A stretch of DNA of 64,000 nucleotides from Methylosinus sp. C49 (GTDB lineage: Bacteria; Pseudomonadota; Alphaproteobacteria; Rhizobiales; Beijerinckiaceae). The notes below the pieces were generated by a model. That model made no database searches. It was not told where the DNA came from and was given only the letters and a program-made list of their open reading frames with translations. The stretch spans positions 2,103,501 to 2,167,500 of the forward strand of contig NZ_AP022332.1 of the NCBI RefSeq assembly GCF_009936375.1. Direction: 5' to 3'. Shown piece by piece: positions 1 through 7,819 of this stretch (position 1 is the first letter of the stretch; each line of letters opens with the position of its first letter). The position numbers were made by a program, and so were the translations under genes.

Positions 1-573
1 GCGATCGACGAGGCCGGAATCGTGGCGCTCGCCGCGCCGCGCCGCGCCATTGTGATTCGCGCGCCGGTGCGCGTCGCCGACGGCGCCGCCTGGGCGGAGC
101 TTTCGCCCGCGCCCGCCGGCGGCTTCTCCATGGATGTCGAGATTTCCTACGCCGCCGCGCCCATCGGCCGCATGCGGCGGCGGATGCGGCTGACGCCGGC
201 GAGCTTTCGCGCCGAGATCGCCCGCGCCCGCACCTTCGGCTTTCTGTCGGACGCCGAGCGTTTGTGGCGCGAGGGCAGGGCGCTCGGCGCCTCGCTGGAC
301 AACACCATCGTTCTCTCGGACGGCCGCGCGCTCAATCCGCAGGGACTGCGCTTCGCCGACGAGTTCGTCCGTCACAAAATGCTGGATGTGCTCGGCGATC
401 TCGCTCTCGCCGGCGCGCCGATCGTCGGCGCTTTCCGCTCCTATCGCGGCGGCCATCGCCTCAATCTCGCTCTGGTCGAGACGCTGCTGGCGACGCCTTC
501 CGCTTTCGCCATCGTCGGCGGCGAGCGTCGGCCGCGCTCGCGCCCCGCCGCCCGTATGGGCGCGTCCGGCTGA
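1..573 (+). CDS. lpxC: UDP-3-O-acyl-N-acetylglucosamine deacetylase, C-terminal part
   Basis: The frame is open from the first base, so the gene starts before the window. LpxC is the zinc deacetylase that commits UDP-3-O-acyl-GlcNAc to lipid A synthesis in the cytoplasm. What is visible is the second half of the enzyme: a FGFL segment, the stretch SLDNTIVL, then FVRHKMLDVLGDLAL and a histidine in YRGGHRLN, which match the family's HKxxDxxGDL and GHxxN signatures including the second metal/catalytic region. The N-terminal zinc histidines lie outside. The tail after VETLLA is Arg/Pro-rich and poorly conserved. Identification is firm; only the 5' part is missing. Confidence 0.93.
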   Translation, partial: AIDEAGIVALAAPRRAIVIRAPVRVADGAAWAELSPAPAGGFSMDVEISYAAAPIGRMRRRMRLTPASFRAEIARARTFGFLSDAERLWREGRALGASLDNTIVLSDGRALNPQGLRFADEFVRHKMLDVLGDLALAGAPIVGAFRSYRGGHRLNLALVETLLATPSAFAIVGGERRPRSRPAARMGASG

Positions 574-708
574 GGCTGCGCTTCCGTTCGTCCGCCATGG
601 CGCGGCGGTCGCGCCCGCAGCGCGACGCTCCGGCTTGACACCGGCCCTTCCCCCTGCGCTTCTCCGCGGCTAGAAACGTCCCTCCCTACGAGACAAAAGA
701 CACGCAAA

Positions 709-2487
709 ATGCATCGCTATCGTTCGCATAATTGTGGAGAGCCGCGCGAGGCCCATGCCGGCGAGAAAATCCGTCTCTCCGGCTGGTGCCACCGCATTCG
801 CGACCACGGCGGGGTTCTGTTCATCGATCTGCGCGACCATTACGGCCTCACCCAATGCGTGGTCGACCCCGATTCGCCGGCCTTCAAGGCCGCGGAGAAG
901 CTGCGCTCCGAATGGGTCGCGCGGCTCGACGGCGAGGTGCGCAAGCGCCCCGCCGGCACAGAAAATCCCGACATGCCGACCGGCCTCGTCGAGGTCTATG
1001 TCACCGAGATCGAGGTGCTCGGCCCCGCCGCCGAGCTGCCGCTGCCGGTCTTCGGCGATCTTCCCTATCCCGAGGAGACGCGGCTCAAATACCGCTTCCT
1101 GGATCTGCGCCGCGAGAAGCTGCACGCCAATATCATGCTGCGCGGCCAGGTGATCGATTCGCTGCGCCAGCGGATGAAATCCCAAGGCTTCTTCGAGTTC
1201 CAGACTCCGATCCTCACCGCCTCCTCGCCCGAGGGCGCGCGCGACTTTCTGGTGCCTTCGCGTATTCATCCCGGCAAATTCTATGCGTTGCCGCAGGCGC
1301 CGCAGCAGTTCAAGCAGCTGCTGATGGTGGCGGGCTTCGATCGCTATTTCCAGATCGCGCCCTGCTTCCGCGACGAGGACGCCCGCGCCGACCGCAGCCC
1401 CGGCGAGTTCTACCAGCTCGATATCGAAATGAGCTTCGTGACGCAGGAAGACGTGTTCGCCTCGGTCGAGCCCGTGCTGCGCGGCGTGTTCGAGGAATTC
1501 GGCGGCGGCAAGCCCGTCACGCCGGTCTTCCCCAAGATCGCCTTCCGCGACGCCATGCTGAAATATGGCTCCGACAAGCCGGATCTGCGCAATCCGCTCA
1601 TCATCGCCGATGTGAGCGAAGAATTCGCGCGCGACGATGTGAGCTTCAAGGCATTCAAGGGCAAAGTGGTGCGCGCCATTCCGGCGCCGGGCGCGGCGTC
1701 GCAGCCGCGCAGCTTCTTCGACAAGCTCAATGATTGGGCGCGGTCCGAAGGCGCGCCGGGCCTCGGCTACATTATCTTCGACGAGGAGAATGGCGCGCTG
1801 ATCGGCAAGGGGCCGATCGCGAAATTCATTCCGCCGGAGGCGCTGGCCGCGCTCGCCGCCAAGGGCGGCGTGAAGGCCGGCGATGCGCTGTTCTTCTCGG
1901 CCGGCGAGGAACTGAAGGCGGCCAAGCTCGCCGGCGCCGCGCGTCTGCGCGTCGGCACGGAACTAGGGCTTTCGAAGACCGATGTCTTCGAGTTCTGCTG
2001 GATCGTCGACTTCCCGATGTATGAATACAATGAGGACGACAAGAAGATCGACTTCTCGCACAATCCCTTCTCCATGCCGCAGGGCGGCCTGGAGGCGTTG
2101 GAGGGCAAGGACCCGCTCGATCTTCTCGCCTATCAATACGACATCGTCTGCAACGGCATCGAATTGTCCTCGGGCGCGATCCGAAACCATCGCCCGGACA
2201 TTATGAAGAAGGCCTTCGAGATCGCCGGCTATGGCGAGGATGTGCTGATCGAGAAATTCGGCGGCATGTATCGCGCCTTCCAATATGGCGCCCCGCCGCA
2301 TGGCGGCATCGCGCCGGGCGTCGATCGCATCGTGATGCTGCTGGCGGGCGAGGAGAATTTGCGCGAGGTGGTGCTGTTCCCGATGAATCAGCGCGCCGAA
2401 GATCTGCTGATGGGCGCGCCCTCCGAGGCGACGGCCAAGCAGCTGCGCGAGCTGCACATCCGCCTGAACCTCCCTGAGAAGGGCTGA
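709..2487 (+). CDS. aspS: Aspartate--tRNA ligase
   Basis: Class IIb aminoacyl-tRNA synthetase of the long bacterial type (592 aa, the usual length). It activates aspartate and charges tRNA-Asp; in bacteria without AsnRS the enzyme also charges tRNA-Asn for amidation, which cannot be decided here. An N-terminal OB-fold anticodon domain (about residues 1-105) is followed by the catalytic core with motif 2 [15 protein letters not shown] (about residue 221), the bacterial GAD insertion in the middle, and motif 3 GVDRIVMLL (about residue 537). The ATG start gives the canonical N-terminus [11 protein letters not shown]. It stands alone between lpxC and an inverted repeat pair that could end its transcript. 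Confidence 0.98.
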   Translation: MHRYRSHNCGEPREAHAGEKIRLSGWCHRIRDHGGVLFIDLRDHYGLTQCVVDPDSPAFKAAEKLRSEWVARLDGEVRKRPAGTENPDMPTGLVEVYVTEIEVLGPAAELPLPVFGDLPYPEETRLKYRFLDLRREKLHANIMLRGQVIDSLRQRMKSQGFFEFQTPILTASSPEGARDFLVPSRIHPGKFYALPQAPQQFKQLLMVAGFDRYFQIAPCFRDEDARADRSPGEFYQLDIEMSFVTQEDVFASVEPVLRGVFEEFGGGKPVTPVFPKIAFRDAMLKYGSDKPDLRNPLIIADVSEEFARDDVSFKAFKGKVVRAIPAPGAASQPRSFFDKLNDWARSEGAPGLGYIIFDEENGALIGKGPIAKFIPPEALAALAAKGGVKAGDALFFSAGEELKAAKLAGAARLRVGTELGLSKTDVFEFCWIVDFPMYEYNEDDKKIDFSHNPFSMPQGGLEALEGKDPLDLLAYQYDIVCNGIELSSGAIRNHRPDIMKKAFEIAGYGEDVLIEKFGGMYRAFQYGAPPHGGIAPGVDRIVMLLAGEENLREVVLFPMNQRAEDLLMGAPSEATAKQLRELHIRLNLPEKG

Positions 2488-2503
2488 ATCTCGCAACCGC
2501 GCT

Positions 2504-2556
2504 CCTTCTCCCACTCGTGGGAGAAGGTGGCCTCGCGAAGCGAGGTCGGATGAGGG
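2504..2556 (+). repeat. REP-like palindromic unit R1
   Basis: About 53 bases made of a 24-base near-perfect palindrome (CCTTCTCCCACTCGTGGGAG plus AAGG) followed by a second hairpin (CCTCGCGAAGCGAGG) and the tail TCGGATGAGGG. The same unit recurs three more times in the window, at 2652-2705, 16931-16983 and 17047-17099. It lies just after aspS, in inverted orientation to the copy at 2652-2705, and both hairpins could fold in RNA. Confidence 0.85.
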
Positions 2557-2651
2557 CCGCTGCGGTAGGCGGCTCTCATGAAATTTATCTCCATGTCGGA
2601 TCGCGATGAAAATCCGCGCATGGATTTGTTATTTCGCCCAACGCCGACGGA

Positions 2652-2705
2652 CCCTCATCCGACCCCGCCGCGCGGGGCCACCTCCTCCCACAAGTGGGAG
2701 AAGGA
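2652..2705 (-). repeat. REP-like palindromic unit R2 (inverted partner of R1)
   Basis: Inverted copy of the unit at 2504-2556. It begins with CCCTCATCCGACC, continues with a variant second hairpin (CCCCGCCGCGCGGGG) and ends in the CTCCCACAAGTGGGAG palindrome. The stem bases differ from R1 but the pairing is kept, which is compensatory change and argues for selection on the hairpin. About 95 bases of non-repeated sequence separate it from R1. Confidence 0.85.
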
Positions 2706-2716
2706 AGGGGGCGGCG

Positions 2717-3193
2717 TCATTTTTCCGCGAGATTTTCCAGCGCGGCGCCGGTCATGCGGCAGATTTTCCATTCATGCATGAGCTTTGCGCCTTGCCCTTC
2801 GTAGAAGGCGATAGAGGGCGCATTCCAATCCAGCACCGACCATTCGAAACGGCCGAGCCCTTCCGCGATGCAGCGGCGCGCGAGATGGGCGAGCAGCGCC
2901 TTGCCTATGCCGGCGCCGCGAAATTGCGGGCGCACGAAAATATCCTCGAGCCAGATTCCGTGCCGGCCGCGAAACGACGAGAACGTATAGAACCAGAGCG
3001 CGAAGCCCGCCGGCGCGCCGTCCCATTCGGCGATGTCGCAAAAGACGCGCGGAGTTGGGCCGAACAGCGCCTCGGCGAGCATTTCCTCGGACGCTTCGAC
3101 CTCATGCGAAGGCTTTTCATATTCCGCGAGCTCGCGCACGAAAGCGGCGACCAGCGCACTATCCGCACGTGCGGCGGGGCGGATGTGGATCAC
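2717..3193 (-). CDS. GNAT-family N-acetyltransferase
   Basis: Single-domain acetyl-CoA-dependent N-acetyltransferase (158 aa). The GNAT fold is clear: an N-terminal IRPAARAD strand, the V/I-rich strand GIWLEDIFVRPQFRG, the acetyl-CoA pyrophosphate loop in FRGAGIGKALL (motif A, R/Q-x-x-G-x-G/A) and the C-terminal NAPSIAFYEGQGAKL segment. The pattern resembles the diamine (spermidine/spermine-like, SAT1-type) branch, but the acceptor cannot be read from sequence. Its ATG overlaps the stop of the upstream pabC-like gene by four bases, so it is co-transcribed with pabB and pabC; whether it acts in folate metabolism is unknown. Confidence 0.88.
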   Translation of the reverse strand: MIHIRPAARADSALVAAFVRELAEYEKPSHEVEASEEMLAEALFGPTPRVFCDIAEWDGAPAGFALWFYTFSSFRGRHGIWLEDIFVRPQFRGAGIGKALLAHLARRCIAEGLGRFEWSVLDWNAPSIAFYEGQGAKLMHEWKICRMTGAALENLAEK

Positions 3194-3900
3194 GCCTCCT
3201 CGTCCTCGGCGGTCTCGTCGTCGACAGTCTCTTCCTCGACGATCAGAGCCGCACGAACGAGCCCGCGCACGGAGTTGCCGAAATAAAATTCCGCGTCGCC
3301 AGCAAAATCCTCGAGCCGCAGCAGGCTCTCGCGCGCCTTGCCGATGGCGAGAAGATGCGCGCGCAATGTTCCCGGCAGAAGCCCGCTGGAGAGAGGCGGC
3401 GTCAGCAGCACGCCATCGCGTGCGAGAAAGACATTGGTGCGCGCGCCCTCGCAGACTTCATCGCGCTCATTGCGAAACAGCACTTCATCGGCGCGGCAGC
3501 GCATCGCCGCTTCGGCCAGCTCGCGCTCATAGAGCTCGCGCCGCGTCGTCTTGTGGCGCAGCATCGGATCATCGGATTCGAAGCGCGCCTCGGCCACGGC
3601 GACACGCCAGATCGTGTCCGGCGTGATCGCGTCGATCGGCAGCGAGCTCGCTTCGTATCGTCCGTCGCGGCCGAGCGCATAGCGCACGCGCAGACGATCA
3701 TCGAGCGGATCGGCGACTTCCTCCTTCAGCGCCGCGAGAAAGGCCTCGTCGCTATGGAGAAAGCCGAGCGCGCGCGCCGAGGCGGAAAGCCGCGCGACAT
3801 GCTCGTCGAGATAGAGAAAGCCGCCGTCCTGCGTCCACAGCAGCGTTTCGATCAGGCCGAAGTCTTCGCTCCGGTCAGGAATTTCGCCTTGATCAGACAT
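3190..3900 (-). CDS. pabC: Aminodeoxychorismate lyase-like class IV aminotransferase
   Basis: Fold-type IV PLP protein (236 aa). The family's landmarks are present: an N-terminal FGLIETLLW segment, the catalytic lysine in RHKTTRRELYE (PLP Schiff base), the E-x-x-x-x-N motif in CEGARTNVF, and a PLSSGLLPGTLR phosphate-binding turn. PabC removes pyruvate from 4-amino-4-deoxychorismate to give p-aminobenzoate for folate. It directly follows, and overlaps by 49 bases, the PabB-type gene, and in many alphaproteobacteria the two are fused, which supports the assignment over a branched-chain aminotransferase. The acidic tail (EEETVDDETAEDEEA) is not conserved. A later start in the overlap is possible. 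Confidence 0.88.
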   Translation of the reverse strand: MSDQGEIPDRSEDFGLIETLLWTQDGGFLYLDEHVARLSASARALGFLHSDEAFLAALKEEVADPLDDRLRVRYALGRDGRYEASSLPIDAITPDTIWRVAVAEARFESDDPMLRHKTTRRELYERELAEAAMRCRADEVLFRNERDEVCEGARTNVFLARDGVLLTPPLSSGLLPGTLRAHLLAIGKARESLLRLEDFAGDAEFYFGNSVRGLVRAALIVEEETVDDETAEDEEA

Positions 3901-5084
3901 TCCTCATATTCCTCGCGCGCCCGCGAATCGGCGACGACCGCAGAGCCGACGTTGCAGACGAGCTCCCCATCGGGGAAAAGTGTGAGCGTGCGGATCGCCA
4001 CATTGAAACGGATCGCCCCGTCGGGCGCGATGAGGCCGAGCGAGCCGCAATAGACGCCGCGCGGCGCGCATTCGAGATCGCGGATGATCTCCATAGCGCG
4101 GATTTTCGGCGCGCCGGTCACGGAGCCGCAGGGGAAGAGCCCGGCGAAGAGATCGGCGAGCGTCACGCCCTCACGCAGCTTCGCCTCTATGCCGGAGGTC
4201 ATCTGATGCAGCGTCGGATAGGTCTCGACGGTGAAGAGATCGGTCACGCGCACCGAGCCGACCTCGGAGAGGCGCGAGAGATCGTTGCGCAGAAGATCGA
4301 CGATCATCAGATTTTCGGCGCGCGATTTCTCGTCCTGCGTCAGCAGCGCGGCGCGCGCCATATCTTCGGTCGGCAGAAAGCCGCGGCGCGCTGTTCCCTT
4401 CATCGGCCGGGCGCGGATCACGCCTTCGCAAGCGTCGAAAAAAACCTCCGGCGAGAGCGAGACGATTTTCTCCTCGCCGAGCGCGACGACGCCGCCATAG
4501 GCGACCGGCTGGCGCTTGCGCAGCGCGCGATAGAGCGCCGTCGCCTCGCCCTCGTAGCGGCCGTGCATCGGGAAGGTCAGATTGATCTGATAGACGTCGC
4601 CCGCATAGATGAACTCGCGGCAGGCGTCGAAGCGCTCGGTGTATTCGGCGAGGCTCCAGGCCGGGGTCAGCGCGATCTCGACCGGCGCGGTCTCGGTCGC
4701 CAGCGAGGCGGCGTTGCGCCACTCATATTGGCGCGGCGTGCGAAAAGCGCCGAAGAGCAGCAGCGGCGTTCGCGCCTGGGGCAGGGGGCGCCCCGCGAAT
4801 TTCGCCTCCAGCGCATAGCCCAGCTCATAGCCGGCGTAGCCCGCGAGAAAGAGACCGCGCCGCGTCGCCGCCTCCATGCGCGCGAAAGCCGCCGGAACCT
4901 CCGCCGCCGTATCGGCGCGGATGATCTCCTCCGGCTCGTCGAAGAGCAGGGCGGCGCCGTTTCGTCCGTCCTCGAAGACGACGAAGGGGCCATCGGGCGC
5001 CTTATTGGGGTCGAAAGGCTCGCGCCCGCGAAGCTCGGCGATATGGAACATGAGGGACGCGGCGCTCCGGTTCGGAAAGCCCAT
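3852..5084 (-). CDS. pabB: Aminodeoxychorismate synthase component I
   Basis: Chorismate-binding enzyme (410 aa) that converts chorismate plus ammonia to 4-amino-4-deoxychorismate for folate synthesis. Conserved signatures of the TrpE/PabB fold are seen: YAGDVYQINLTF, SLSPEVFF, RPMKGTARRG, the helix SRAENLMIVDLLRNDLSR and the C-terminal PCGSVTGAPKIRAMEIIRDLE. The short N-terminal part lacks a fused glutaminase domain, so amidotransferase PabA must be elsewhere. PIKGT versus PMKGT and the pabC neighbour favour PabB over anthranilate synthase. An alternative ATG eleven codons downstream gives the start MFHIAELRG; neither has a strong ribosome site. Confidence 0.93.
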   Translation of the reverse strand: MGFPNRSAASLMFHIAELRGREPFDPNKAPDGPFVVFEDGRNGAALLFDEPEEIIRADTAAEVPAAFARMEAATRRGLFLAGYAGYELGYALEAKFAGRPLPQARTPLLLFGAFRTPRQYEWRNAASLATETAPVEIALTPAWSLAEYTERFDACREFIYAGDVYQINLTFPMHGRYEGEATALYRALRKRQPVAYGGVVALGEEKIVSLSPEVFFDACEGVIRARPMKGTARRGFLPTEDMARAALLTQDEKSRAENLMIVDLLRNDLSRLSEVGSVRVTDLFTVETYPTLHQMTSGIEAKLREGVTLADLFAGLFPCGSVTGAPKIRAMEIIRDLECAPRGVYCGSLGLIAPDGAIRFNVAIRTLTLFPDGELVCNVGSAVVADSRAREEYEECLIKAKFLTGAKTSA

Positions 5085-5174
5085 CTTATATCAGCCGGGC
5101 CTGCGGATGAAGCCGCGAGTTTGGGCGCGCGGCGCGCTTCCCGGCGATCGTCTGATTTACGAGCCGGGCGGCTC

Positions 5175-5203
5175 TTGGCGAATAGGCAATGGTTGCCTAT
5201 AAA
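5175..5203 (+). promoter_or_regulatory. Promoter with overlapping palindromic operator for the DUF4160/DUF2442 pair
   Basis: A -35 like TTGGCG (5175-5180) and a -10 TATAAA (5198-5203) are spaced by exactly 17 bases. A perfect inverted repeat, ATAGGCAA-TGG-TTGCCTAT (5182-5200), fills the spacer and runs into the -10. Binding there would block RNA polymerase, as in autoregulated toxin-antitoxin operons. The HTH protein two genes downstream is the obvious candidate repressor; that link is inference. Confidence 0.7.
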
Positions 5204-5221
5204 TGGGAGGCGGGAGGCTCG

Positions 5222-5449
5222 ATGCCGACGATCCGCCGTTTCGCCAATTGCAAGATCGCGATCTATGCGGACGATCATCTTCCGCCGCATTTCCATATCG
5301 AAGGTCGAGGCTTTCGAGCCTTGGTCGAGATCGAGACTTTGGAAGTTCGGGCGGGCGACATTCGCAGAGCCGCTGAGGCGCTCGAATGGGCGGCGTCGAA
5401 CAGAGACCTGCTGCGAGCCGAATGGAATCGGATCGTTCGGAGGGACTGA
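5222..5449 (+). CDS. DUF4160 domain protein (putative toxin-like partner)
   Basis: Small protein of 75 aa starting MPTIRRFANCKIAIY, with the DUF4160 hallmark DDHLPPHFHIEG near the N-terminus (an HxHxxG-like motif). DUF4160 proteins are commonly encoded immediately before DUF2442 proteins and the pair is suspected to be a toxin-antitoxin system; the biochemical activity is not established. The ATG at 5222 is preceded by GGGAGGCGGGAGG and is preferred over the ATG at 5189, which sits inside the operator palindrome. The next gene starts two bases after its stop, so the pair is translated together. Confidence 0.82.
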   Translation: MPTIRRFANCKIAIYADDHLPPHFHIEGRGFRALVEIETLEVRAGDIRRAAEALEWAASNRDLLRAEWNRIVRRD

Positions 5450-5451
5450 GC

Positions 5452-5883
5452 ATGGAAGACCATGGCCCCAATATCCGCGCGATCCGCGCGGGCGACGGCC
5501 GCGAGCTGCTGGTGACTTGGAAGGGCGGCGCCGAGAGCCCGGTGGATGTCGGCGCGCATATTGGGCGTTACGCGATCTTCGCTCCTTTGCGCCGAGACGA
5601 CGCCGCATTCCAGGCGGTGTCCGTCGGCGAATGGGGCTGGTGCGCCCATTGGAGCGACGAGATGGAAATCGCCTCCGACACGCTCTGGCGTCTCGCGCTC
5701 GAACAAGGGAGCGCTCGGCTTCGGGGATGGCGCGAGGCGCATGGGATGACGCAAGCCGAAGCGGCGTCGGCCTTGGGCGTCAGCCCACGCATGTGGCGCT
5801 ATTACGAGGCGGGAGAACATCTGCTGCCCAAAACCGTTCGTCTCGCTTGCGCCGGCTTCGACGCGAAGGCCAATGCGGCGTAA
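5452..5883 (+). CDS. DUF2442 domain protein with C-terminal Xre-type HTH (putative antitoxin/repressor)
   Basis: 143 aa. The N-terminal half is DUF2442-like (VTWKGGAESPVDV, a following region rich in W and acidic residues). The C-terminal half is a helix-turn-helix of the Xre/Cro kind: WREAHGMTQAEAASALGVSP followed by MWRYYEAGEHLLP, with the classic TQAEAA and recognition-helix spacing. The fusion gives one protein both the DUF2442 part and a DNA-binding part, which suits an antitoxin that represses its own operon through the palindrome at 5182-5200. It follows the DUF4160 gene by two bases. Function as a toxin-antitoxin pair is inferred from context. Confidence 0.8.
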   Translation: MEDHGPNIRAIRAGDGRELLVTWKGGAESPVDVGAHIGRYAIFAPLRRDDAAFQAVSVGEWGWCAHWSDEMEIASDTLWRLALEQGSARLRGWREAHGMTQAEAASALGVSPRMWRYYEAGEHLLPKTVRLACAGFDAKANAA

Positions 5884-6029
5884 GGAGGGCAATGGCGGCG
5901 AAGCTTCTCTCGCCGTCGCGGAAAATTGCTCCCTGCCCCAATGCGCTATATGGAATGCGGGAGCTTTCCCCCCGTCCCGCGAGCGTTCTCATGCCCCATT
6001 CCCCCGATCATTCGCCGAGCGAGCGCGGC

Positions 6030-6905
6030 ATGCGCCTCCTCTTCATCGGCGATGTGGTGGGGCGGGCGGGGCGCAAGGCGATACAGGAGCGGCTGCCGGA
6101 GCTGCGCCGGCGCTGGGCGCTCGATTTCATCACCGTCAATGGCGAGAACGCCGCCGGCGGCTTCGGCATAACCGAGGCCATATGCGACGAGATCCTCGCC
6201 GCCGGCGCCGATTGCGTGACGACCGGCAATCATGTCTTCGATCAGCGTGAGGCGCTGGTGTTCATCGAGCGTCAGCCGCGCCTGCTGCGCCCGGTCAATT
6301 ATCCGCCCGGCACGCCCGGACGCGGCGCCAATCTCTACACGGCGGAGAACGGGCGTCAGGTGCTTGTGGTCAATGTGCAGGGCCGCGTCTTCATGGATGC
6401 GCTGGACGACCCTTTCGCCGCCATTGAGCGGGAAGTGGGCGCCTGTCCGCTGGGCGTGGCTTGCGACGCGCTCATCGTCGACATACATGCCGAAACGTCC
6501 AGCGAGAAAATGGCCATGGGCCATTTCGTCGACGGACGCGCCTCTCTGGTGGTGGGGACGCACACCCATGTGCCGACGGCGGACGGGCAGATCTTGCCGC
6601 ATGGCACGGCCTATATGACCGACGCCGGCATGACCGGAGACTATGATTCGGTCATCGGCATGGAGAAGGAGGAGCCGCTGCGCCGCTTCACCCGCAAAAC
6701 CCCGGGCGCCCGTTTCGAGCCCGCTCAGGGCGAGGCGACGCTCTGCGGGGTCGCGGTGGAGCTTTCGGCCGACGGCCTCGCGCGGCGCATCGCCCCGGTG
6801 CGGATCGGCGGCCGGCTGGCGCAGGCGAGGCCGGACTTCTGGCAGGAGGAGGACGAGGCCCGGGCAGGGCGGCTCGTCGAAGCGATCGGAGCGCCAAGAC
6901 GATGA
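6030..6905 (+). CDS. ymdB: YmdB-family metallophosphoesterase (TIGR00282)
   Basis: 291 aa, the normal family length. Dinuclear-metal phosphoesterase motifs are complete: GDVVGRAGR at the N-terminus, NGENAAGG, TGNHVFD, the D/E/H segment DIHAETSSEK, and GTHTHVPTAD, with DAGMTGDYDSVIG near the end. Members such as Bacillus YmdB hydrolyse 2',3'-cyclic nucleotides and affect RNA turnover; the alphaproteobacterial substrate is not known. In relatives the gene commonly follows a 5-formyl-THF cyclo-ligase gene, which is not seen here. The start chosen gives MRLLFIGDVVG; an in-frame ATG 13 codons upstream is also possible. Its stop overlaps the next start (ATGA). Confidence 0.92.
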   Translation: MRLLFIGDVVGRAGRKAIQERLPELRRRWALDFITVNGENAAGGFGITEAICDEILAAGADCVTTGNHVFDQREALVFIERQPRLLRPVNYPPGTPGRGANLYTAENGRQVLVVNVQGRVFMDALDDPFAAIEREVGACPLGVACDALIVDIHAETSSEKMAMGHFVDGRASLVVGTHTHVPTADGQILPHGTAYMTDAGMTGDYDSVIGMEKEEPLRRFTRKTPGARFEPAQGEATLCGVAVELSADGLARRIAPVRIGGRLAQARPDFWQEEDEARAGRLVEAIGAPRR

Positions 6906-7819
6906 GATGGGATCAGCTCGGCCAGTCCGACAATATAGAGGATCGTCGCGGCCAGGATTACGCCGACGCCGGCGCGGGGCCGAGCTTCGGCGGTGGCGGC
7001 GGGCTCGGGCTGGGCACGATCGTCATTCTCGGCGTCCTCGCCTATGCGTTCGGCATAAATCCGGCGCTGCTGATCGGCGGCGCGGAAGTGCTCAGCAATA
7101 TGCGCGGCGGCGGACAGGTGGCGCAGCAGCGGCTCGATCGCCCGACCCGTCAGGCGCCGACCGGCGCGCCGGCGGATCGACAGGGCCAATTCATCTCCGC
7201 CGTGCTCGCCGGCAATGAGCGCGTCTGGTCGAAGATTTTGCCCGAGCAGAAGGGCATTCGCTTCGACCCGGCGCGGCTCGTGCTGTTCAACGGCGTCACC
7301 GGCTCGGCCTGCGGCCGCGCGCAATCGGCGATGGGGCCGTTCTACTGTCCGGTCGACCGAAAAATCTATCTCGACACGTCGTTTTTCCGCGACATGGACC
7401 GCCGCTTCGGCGGCGGCGGCGATTTCGCCTATGCCTATGTGATTTCCCATGAGATGGGCCATCACATCGAGAATCTGCTCGGCATTCTGCCCAAGGTGCA
7501 GCGCGCGCAGCAGATGGCGTCGAGCCGCTCCGAGTCCAATAATCTCTCGGTCCGCGTCGAGCTGATGGCCGATTGCCTTTCCGGCGTCTGGGCGGCGCAC
7601 GCCGATCAGAATTGGAAGATTCTCGAGAAGGGCGACATAGAAAAAGCGATCAACACCGCGCAGGCGATCGGCGACGACCGTCTCCAGCGTTCCGCGCAGG
7701 GCTATGCGGTGCCGGACAGCTTTACCCATGGCTCCTCGGCGCAGCGCGTCGAATGGTTCCAGCGCGGTCTGCAGACCGGCAAAATCGACGCCTGCAACAC
7801 TTTCTCAGCGCAGCGTTGA
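6902..7819 (+). CDS. ypfJ: Neutral zinc metallopeptidase, YpfJ family
   Basis: 305 aa. A Gly-rich N-terminal region precedes one predicted membrane helix (about residues 37-60, GTIVILGVLAYAFGINPALL); the rest would be periplasmic. The zinc-binding HExxH motif reads HEMGHH (about residues 184-189), and downstream ELMADCLSGVWA supplies the conserved family glutamate region. Typical N-terminus MRWDQLGQSDNIEDRRG. Its start overlaps the ymdB stop by four bases, giving a two-gene operon, and its 3' end overlaps the convergent DUF2339 gene by 15 bases. The physiological substrate is unknown. Confidence 0.93.
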   Translation: MRWDQLGQSDNIEDRRGQDYADAGAGPSFGGGGGLGLGTIVILGVLAYAFGINPALLIGGAEVLSNMRGGGQVAQQRLDRPTRQAPTGAPADRQGQFISAVLAGNERVWSKILPEQKGIRFDPARLVLFNGVTGSACGRAQSAMGPFYCPVDRKIYLDTSFFRDMDRRFGGGGDFAYAYVISHEMGHHIENLLGILPKVQRAQQMASSRSESNNLSVRVELMADCLSGVWAAHADQNWKILEKGDIEKAINTAQAIGDDRLQRSAQGYAVPDSFTHGSSAQRVEWFQRGLQTGKIDACNTFSAQR

